Of a DNA stretch of 64,000 nt, positions 56,243-64,000 are shown piece after piece (position 1 is the first letter of the stretch; each line of letters starts with the position of its first letter). A program made the position numbers and the translations under genes. Origin of the DNA: Ophioderma brevispina (Eukaryota; Echinodermata; Ophiuroidea; Amphilepidida; Ophiodermatidae); NCBI GenBank assembly GCA_023653785.1, contig JAMKCH010014158.1:1-64000 (forward strand), written 5' to 3'. The notes beneath the pieces were generated by a model that was not told the origin of the DNA, searched no databases, and saw only the letters and a program-made list of their open reading frames with translations.

Positions 56243-59200
56243 ATCAGGGGTTTAACCTGGTGCCACGTTGTGAACTATTCATCTAGTCAATTAGCTAAAT
56301 AGTCGCTGGGATTCGCCAGGTCTCCAGCATTATTTTGATACCAGGGTTTGTATTAGGGGACACCCTTATTTTACGTGTTGGTGGCCACAAAACAAAGTGT
56401 ATTTATGGATGATTTCAAGGAGGGTCGTCGGTTAGTCATTTATATATATATATAGGTTGGGACTCGTTAATGAAGATCTGACCCTCAGTTAAAAGATGTG
56501 CAACTCCTGCTTGAGACATGTATCAGTTCTGGAAGTAGGTTGAATGAATCATACCATTATGATGGAACAGGAATCGGTGAAAACGTTTGAGGTTAAGTAT
56601 TGTCTTTATTTGCAGACCAATATATGTTACATGGAAAAAGTATTTCAATAAAACTTGCCATTATCACTTACTTGTCCTCCTTTAAGATCCCACTTTATTT
56701 GACATAAACATAGACATACACTTATCATCATTTTTGGGGATAGGGGAAAAAAGCTGAACTTACTGATTCAAAAAGGACGTAGCTCGGGCCTATACTAACC
56801 TTTTGGGATTATCTTTGCAGCAAAATAACGCTACTAAAATATGCTTTCAGATTGTACCACTATTCAGAAAATATAGTGTTTAAAAATTCAAAATGGCAGA
56901 CACATATCAGGGGTCATGTTTTATAGCCCTGTATAACTTATTACGCGTCATTTGTATCTTCTGTATCTGGGGAGATTACACATTATGTAAAATCTGCGGT
57001 TTTTCGCTTTCTTTTCAATGGATGCACTACGGCAATTGTTTAACTGAGGGCTATTAAATATAAGTCATTAAAACAACTACAAGGAAAGATATTAAAAACA
57101 GCATCTAACAATTTGACTTTCTGATTGGCTAATGATAAGATAATTAATAAACATAAAAAGTTTAGCAAACATTAAATAGAAAGGAATATGCATTGCATGG
57201 GGGGAAAGGTTTGTTTGTACAGGGGAAATAATTGGCCGTAACGTAATTTACTCCAAATCACTACCCAACATTTATGGGATTAAAAGGCATAGTTTGCCCA
57301 ACCTGTGGGCTACACTTTAAGGGTGAACTAGCCTGGAATGCCCTTAACGTAATTTTTAGAAACAAATTTTAGACAAGCAGCAGGAATTTTAATTTTCAAT
57401 TGTTTTTATGTGACATAAATCAGAGTTCTTACTTGAAGTAGCATGGTTTTACAGGGTCCCCCTTAAAAACGCATTAATTCGGATACAATCTTCTTCTCTC
57501 AAGCAAGGGCTCTTTCTATTTTTAAATGTACCATCTTTTTTTCAAAATACATGCAAAAAAACTGAATTAAAATTAAAATTTCACAATTTTCCCAAAAAAT
57601 AATTCCCAATTTGAGAATTTTATTAAAATTCCACCATTGATATCATGACTAGATGACCGAGTTTGCAAATCCACTAGTTGTTTATACCTATCTCTGCACC
57701 GTACATTGTATTGCCGATACATAAATATTATACCACAAATGATATCAACTCATGCCAAATCCACATTAAAAAATTAATGTAATTTTATTCGGACCGCGAT
57801 GGAGTTTTCTTGGGTATGACTGAAATTCTTTAAACATGTTAGAATTTTGACTTTGTATTTCAAAACCTGCCCTCCCCTAATTTTATTAGTGTTTCCTCAT
57901 TTTTGTATTTTTTTCTACACTTTTGATAATTATTCTGTGACAATTTGGGAATTGGATAGCACAAAAATTGTTTTTGTGCAATTTTTAGATTGAAAAAACA
58001 ACTTTCTTGCACTAAATGTAACACAAATTATTTCAACAACTTAATGAAAAAAAAGAATTAATGATGTGCAGGAGTCTCCGAAATGATTATTTAATTAAAT
58101 TAATTATTTAATCATATTTACGAAACCCCAAAGGTTTTTTTAAACAAACAGGATCATTAAACACTCTTAATTTCCTATATAAAACAAACCACATGGGACA
58201 AAGTTCAAATTTCATCCAAACTGGACAGAAACTACAGCAATTCTATTAGGCTAAGTATTCTTGTTTGCTGTAGACCACCTCGTAGCAGCAATAGCATATG
58301 ACTTGAAATATTTAAATTGTCATGTTATGCCAATGCCAAAGACAAATAAAGTCATATGGGGTAACAACTTATGTAGGCAAGTAGCAGCACTCCCTAACGC
58401 CTTATACTGCGTTTTTTATTGCACTTTTGAATAAATTACGGAGCGGGACCCTGCCCTTTGGGGGGGAAATTGCCACAAGAAAGATAACGCTAGCTGAGCT
58501 CCCTTTTTTGCGGTGCTCATCAGATTTTCCTCTAGGGGCGTTCGGGATATAGGATGTGGCATCCACTTGGGGTGTCAATATTGCCTCCTTCCTTATTGCT
58601 TTTAAAGTTTTAAGACATCTTGTTAAATGTTTTGTTGCATCCAATTGTATTTATTTCAATCTTGATCTTCTTTGCCGTTTTGAGCAAAGTGCTAATCTGA
58701 TTGGTTGGCGGCCATCTTGATTGACAGGAAATCAATTAACAAAATTAAAATAGATAATAGATTAGGTGTTAATACAGGTCATATTTTAGTGGCTTTAAAA
58801 TACTCAAGATTTGTTTTTGCACAGGACACCATGTATTGAATTTTGCGCAAATCAATGGTTTTTTTACTGCCTTGTGAACAGTAAATGGGCAGCCATATTG
58901 GCCCGCCCATATTGAATTTGAACACTGTTGTACAAAAACAGGTTTATTGAGTTTTCTCATTAACCAATATGTATTTACATTATATGTGTTTTTTTTGTTT
59001 AAATCACACTCTGGTAATTTTTAAGGGTGATCATATTGTGGATTTTAGTAACTTGGAATGCTTTTTTGCCTATTTGGCGACCATCTTGGGTTACCAACTA
59101 CGTCTGGTGAAAAAATGGCAACATTGTTTGTTGAGGTCTTACCTCAAAAAGAGACAAACTCAAGTGTAAAAATGCTTTTAACAAACAATCTAGCGAAATT

Positions 59201-59715
59201 ACATAGCAGTATACATAAAATAGACATAGAAATATACCGCGTCCATTATGCATTATTTGTAAAATCTAGTCCGCTTGATTTCAAAGAACATTCTTTTCAT
59301 TACTGATTACTTTACCCACCAGATGGGACTCTTTGTCATAAAATACAACCTGGCCTGATTTTGCCCTTTAAATGCCCAAGAATAAAATCAACCGATACTG
59401 TCGCGCCTGTCAGTGTGTAGTTTGATTTTATGACGGAGTGCGTATAGGTGTGTTAATGTTTGGACCTTTAACGGCGAGGCCACTACGGAAATTTTGCAGC
59501 CCTGGTACAAAATTCTAAAGGTTTGGTTGTTCTTGTTAACAAGATACGTATACATACGAGCTATCTGTTGCGTGTTTTTTTTGGAAGTTGATTTTGTTGC
59601 ATAGATGTGCACGGACAATAATACTTACGGGCCTGTTAACTTTAAACTGATGACATAAGGTCTCTTAAGAGGAGGAGCAGAATATTATACATGTAGGGGC
59701 CTTATTTAAGGAAAG
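56243..59715. other. Intergenic, no gene seen
   Basis: About 3.5 kb of AT-rich sequence with only small ORFs and short simple repeats (a TATATATA run near 56440). GCGGCCATCTTGATTGACAG (about 58708) and GCGACCATCTTGGGTTACC (about 59079) are dispersed motif copies. No inverted-repeat element could be delimited. Confidence 0.45.
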
Positions 59716-59721
59716 TTTTTC

Positions 59722-60572
59722 GTTTATCCCTCCCTACAGAAAAGGTTTAGCACATTTGGTAGTTAGTATGGATCCTCGACAATCAATGCTAGGTAAGTAA
59801 TACTCTCAAATTGTGGTATCATGTTTTCAATAGGGGCCAAATTTCAGTTTTAACACAGGTGTCAAATGTTTTTAAAATGCCCCAATCAATTTATGTGAAA
59901 ACGTAGCCATTGTGTCCATCTAATCATAAGGCTTCCAAAATGTATAGTTTGTACACCTACTACCATTGTTTTTTTGGAGTTATAAGGGTAAAAATGGCCA
60001 AAAATTGGTAAAAAAGGTCAATCTCAATTTTGTACACGTCAACATTAAAAGTTTCAAATCTGATTCTATTTAAAATACTTGCAAATTACTTGGCCTGAGC
60101 TCAGAGGACTCCTAAAAATTATAGTTTTTGATGTTAAATATTTTTACTTACGTAGATCAAAGGGTCAAGAAGGTCAACACCAATTGCATTAGTTGCCCTA
60201 TGTCCTATTTTGGTCGCCATCACCATGGTAACTATGCATGTGGCAGATTGGTAGCAAACTATTCTTTATTTTGACACTTTAAGCTAGATGAACAATTCTT
60301 ATCATTTTTTTATACCAAAATTGGGGAGCAACTTCTGATTTTGACCCTGAACAAATAGAAATTGTGACCTTTTTTGACCATTTTAGAGGCCATTTTTTAC
60401 AACATGATTGGAGCAGTTTCAAAAATTTTGACCCCTGTGGAAACTTAAATTGGCCCCGATTGAACAAAGTGATACCACCATTTGAGAGTACTACCTACCT
60501 TAAGCATGATGTTGATGGTTCCATTACTAAACTACCAAAGGTGTTCAAACCTTTCTGTAGTGAGGGATAAAC
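59722..60572. mobile_element. ~850-bp foldback element
   Basis: GTTTATCCCTCCCTACAGAA, ACTCTCAAATTGTGGTATCA and AATAGGGGCCAAATTTCAG on the left recur inverted on the right (CTGTAGTGAGGGATAAAC, GATACCACCATTTGAGAGT, TTGGCCCCGATTGA). Arms extend at least 250 bases from each end. Each short ORF in one arm is a shadow of the other. No target duplication was found. Confidence 0.78.
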
Positions 60573-60632
60573 AATGATGTTTGACCTGGGTCCTCTACTT
60601 GCCAGTTACCGAGGCAACTCTTGTCAAAAATA

Positions 60633-61540
60633 GCAGGGGACTGTAGTGAAAGTGTTTGGCGCTTCCGGATAAAATGGTGAATTTTTGCACAACAGTACTT
60701 TAGGCATTGGTAATCCATAAAATTGATGGGAAAGCACTTGCTACCCCCCCCCCCCCCTTAATGACCCCCAAGCATGGGTTTACGGTTATAACAGGATAAA
60801 CCTTTTAAAAATGTTCTGACGTGTTGAAAAAGTACACCCATGAGGTTTGTCTGGTTACAAGGATTTCCAAAAGGTATAGTTTAACTACATATAACTATGG
60901 CTTAAAGTATTTTGGAATTATGGGGTAAAAAACTGTAAAAATGGTGAAAAAGTCCCCAATTTCGTTTGTACAAGGGTCAAAAATTAAAAAGTCTGACTCC
61001 CAAATTTTGTTTAAAACGTGGTTCAAATTGTCGGTTCAGATCTGGAATGAAATATAGGAATAGTTTGAATCTCAGTGTTTGGGTATAAACCAAAAGGCGA
61101 AATCAAGTTAACAAGCTATATTGCAGTTATGGACTTCTTTGACCTGTGACATTTTGGTGGATTAAGTGAAAAACTAAGCATAATAGATAAGGCAAACGAT
61201 CTTTATTTCAACCGTTTAAGCTAGGGAAACAATTTGACACAACATATATTACCTGAATCAAGCAACTTTTAACTTTATCCATGTACTCCGAAACTGTAAG
61301 TCATAGATAGTGTAACCTACACCGTTTTTAGACTCCTTATAATATGAAAGAGTGGCATGTGCTTTTCAACATGGATGGGAGCATTTAAAATGTTGGCCCA
61401 GGTATAATCTGAAATCCAAGCTGGGGTCCCATTAAAGGGGATTGGCAAGTCGTTCCCTCAATTTTATGGATTATCATTGCCTTAAGTTATTGTGTGTAAA
61501 AATCACAATTTTATCCGGGAAGCGCACACTATTTCACTAT
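60633..61540. mobile_element. ~910-bp foldback element, relative of 53341
   Basis: After TA (60631-60632) it begins GCAGGGGACTGTAGTGAAAG, TTTGGCGCTTCCGGATAAAA. The right end shows TTTTATCCGGGAAGCGCACA then CTATTTCACTATG, with the outermost bases lost. The interior words (ATTATGGGGTAAAAAACTGT, AACAAGCTATATTGCAGTTA) match 53341-54264. A C run lies at 60745-60758. Confidence 0.78.
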
Positions 61541-62916
61541 GTTATATGCTATCTAGTCATGCCGAGGAACTTTTCAGTACAACTCCAACGCTGCAGCGGT
61601 TGAATGTACTTCGCTCTGTTTGCGAACTATGTCTTGTAAATGTTGGTAGTTCCGGAAAAAATTTTTGAACATAATCGGTGTGATATTTTTACAGACCACT
61701 TTACCATTTATATGTGAAACTTATGTGAAATTTGGGTCAAAAACCTCTGGGAAAAGGAAAGGATGGGGGGGGAACATTGTAATAAAATAAGGGGGTTTAA
61801 AATTAGTACAGGTAAAATTGGGAAAATTCATGCCAAATCGTCTTAAAATGTACATCAATTGATTTTTTTCATATCAGATTTACAAAAAAGTATACATTAG
61901 GATCATGTAGGTTAAACTCTTCGTTAAACGGGCTACAGGCCTGTAAGAACGATATGGTTTCAAGGTCATCCGGGGGCAACAATTATCAGGGCCCAGAGTT
62001 TTGTTGAAAACTTGGTGTTCAAAATTATTGCTCTGGTAAAACACAGTAATTTCTTTGAGGGACAGCTATGGAAAAAAAAAACTTGAGTTCAAATTTGGTG
62101 ACCCCTATATACCATCTAGACACATTGTTGCATGTTGCCCACTAATTACGCGACTAAATGCCCCAATCCATTGTAAAATAAGGCAAGGCGAACAATTTGA
62201 CAACCCAGTTTCATCAAGTCGGAGAGCTGGGTAAATTTTACCCCGAATGATCTTGAACCTTAATAGGGTTGTACTTGTTTAAGAACAAAGACAAACTATA
62301 CCTTTTTTAATCCTTACAACGAGACCAATGTATTTAAAACACAATGGTACTGTTAATATTCTTGAATCAAGTTAGAATATGATGTTACCAGCTGGTACCA
62401 GCAATACCAGCAATGAGCGTGGGTTTTGCATATGCTTAATATATAAATTTATTACAAAGGAACAGATGTAATAATATTTTCTATATCTTAAAAAGGACAC
62501 ACTTTCAGGTCCATGGCCAGTTATTAGCCTGAGACTGTGTTTCACAATCCTTTTTTCAGTTTGCTCACGTCTCTGCCCCACTGCGGGCTTGGGGTAAAGA
62601 TTAGAGTATGCGCCCTCAGAAATAAAAAAAATGTATGGTATGGGCCAAATTTGATGCTTTTGGGAGAAACTGAATCAAAAATCCCTATTAGTCCTAACTA
62701 CGTGGTACCATACCAGAGCAAATTGTATCAAGTTATGAACTACAGTTCCATACACAATGAGCCACCCAACCACAATCTCCCTTACATTTTGCTTGGTATC
62801 AATGAGCGTTTCCATGAGGGTTTGTTTGTGCTCGACGCGTCCTGCAATACCCTGGAGAAATCCCTTCTGAATGGCCTGATAGGCAAGCACCAAGGAAACA
62901 TCCTTCCATTGATATT
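61541..62916. other. Intergenic with degraded foldback-arm copies
   Basis: From about 61770 to 62370 short words match arms of the neighbouring foldbacks (for example AAACTATACCTTTTTTAATC near 62292, ATGCCCCAATCCATTGTAAA near 62159). The two ORFs at 62537-62920 (+) and 62675-62929 (-) overlap and neither is recognised. The minus frame at 62372-62581 was considered as a LINE remnant but is too weak. Confidence 0.45.
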
Positions 62917-63541
62917 TTAGTTGGGTCATTTGGAGTAATTCCGTGACCGTGTAGACCCTCTCAGGGTCTGTGGTATAAACGACTGGTAATGAAGACTACA
63001 ATCTCTCTGAGTCAACGGCGTGCGAGTGGTATTTTGAATTTTTACAGCGCATTATTAAAAGGACCGATGTCCAAGGGTCCAGGGAGGGCCCAGTGATCTT
63101 ATTTATTTTTAGGATTTTAGTTGTTGATTTTTGTATATACATTAGATGCATCGTGTTGGTGAGTGCGACTGTTGTAAATAAGTTTGATTTTATGTCAGTT
63201 GAACCTACTGTGCCCTGAATCCGAAGACAGAGCCGAGACTGTGGGACAGTCTATGACCGTGAGGAGCAGAGCATCATTTCTATACGTTGTAAGTAGTACA
63301 AATTATACCTTTTTTAATCCTTGTAACAAGACGAACACTTTGGTTACCTTTTTACAGCAATCCAAGCATTTGTCATTTTTGACCCCTGTATTATGAATTT
63401 CCCCCATCCTGGATTCCGTCCCACTCTTTCATAAGGGGCACCCCGCTAAATTTGTTCATTAACCTTCATAGAAGACAAATCCACTGAGAAATGATGGTCT
63501 GCTCTCCACGGTCACGGAATTGCTCCAAATGACCCAACTAA
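62917..63541. mobile_element. 625-bp TIR element, GTTGGGTCATTTGGAG ends
   Basis: GTTGGGTCATTTGGAGTAAT then TCCGTGACCGTG on the left and CACGGTCACGGAATTGCTCC then AAATGACCCAAC on the right are inverted repeats of about 32 bp with one mismatch. TA lies outside each end (62918-62919, 63539-63540), if GTTGGG is taken as the terminus. The interior near 63290-63400 shares words with the foldback arms (TATACCTTTTTTAATCCTTG). Confidence 0.8.
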
Positions 63542-64000
63542 TAAGTCAAAGCAATGTTTCATCTTGCAGTTATTGTCCATTTTCTCTATTCACTGTGCAC
63601 ATTGCATTCAATAGGCCCATGACCTGTCATGCTCACTCTGTGCTTAACGCATAGGAAATGAGCTAACTCACGTCGTTGCGAGAAAAGTGCTCAGGGGATT
63701 TTCTTGGTAGAAGCTTTAATTGTAGACTATATTATCATTAATAACATATGTGAATTTTATTATGATAGAACATTCAGAAAAATCCCAAAATGGTTAATTT
63801 ATAAAGAGTGGTATTTTGGTAGGGTATAATGCTAATTCTATGGTAAAAGGCTCCAGTGACTGCTGTGTAGATTCAAGAGGGCGACATGGACAAACGGTTA
63901 GACCTATGTTCTTCGTAGAAGCTGTCAACCAAGATAATCTTATTTTCTACAAGGTGATGTAATTTGATTGACATACGATGCTCGGAAAGATCTGCAACGC
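63542..64000. other. Intergenic, window edge
   Basis: No ORF, RNA gene or repeat was recognised in the last 460 bases. Confidence 0.5.

Noticed and set aside
62372..62581. Possible LINE RT remnant on minus (SLRLITGHGPESVSF...)
   Set aside because: The resemblance to RT thumb-region sequence is faint, needs frame changes and has no neighbouring RT motifs.
62537..62929. Overlapping 127- and 84-codon ORFs on opposite strands
   Set aside because: Neither matches a known family. They lie among foldback-arm debris, so chance ORFs are more likely.

Overview
The window reads as AT-rich, gene-poor metazoan DNA, most likely from a marine invertebrate. Support: a multi-finger C2H2 zinc-finger gene, degenerate non-LTR retrotransposons, an LTR element primed by a leucine tRNA, tRNA-like SINE remnants, microsatellites, and many short terminal-inverted-repeat (TIR) elements. 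There are no operons or bacterial features. The species cannot be fixed from sequence alone; a deuterostome such as an echinoderm, hemichordate or cephalochordate is a guess from repeat style.

Only one convincing cellular gene is present: a C2H2 zinc-finger protein on + at 10446-11662, broken inside its ninth finger by a one-base frameshift. A plausible upstream exon or uORF lies at 9955-10058. Weak candidates are a minus-strand exon near 28288-28460 and a CRE/CCAAT promoter-like block at 34833-35190.

Layout. 1-9.5 kb: CCAACGT-type repeat clusters, a tRNA-like SINE relic, a 28-bp minisatellite, TTAA-flanked MITEs, a hAT MITE with an intact 8-bp target duplication and a near-perfect foldback. 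10-12 kb: the zinc-finger gene. 12-23 kb: more MITEs, a SINE inserted in a MITE, a 220-bp tandem duplication carrying an insertion, and a 1.27-kb TIR element with nested elements. 23.4-28.1 kb: a complete but coding-poor LTR retrotransposon on the minus strand. 30.6-32.9 kb: a dead CR1-like LINE. 33.3-34.5 kb: a MITE split by a second element. 36.1-37.1 kb: a mariner-type element with ~195-bp inverted repeats. 39.0-44.0 kb: a ~165-bp satellite array interrupted by three different DNA transposons with TTAA, ATA and TA target duplications. 45.4-47.3 kb: CCAACGT clusters, a foldback and a LINE scrap. 47.45-51.5 kb: a decayed gene of an unnamed invertebrate protein family (HAxxGCDTTS motif, acidic nuclease-like motifs, Cys-rich tail). 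53-64 kb: kilobase-scale foldback palindromes and a LINE fragment.

The genes do not form a pathway. The window is a layered record of transposition in which nesting gives relative ages. Its most distinctive features are the satellite array that reports exact pre-insertion sites, the long foldback elements, and the decayed GCDTTS-family gene.
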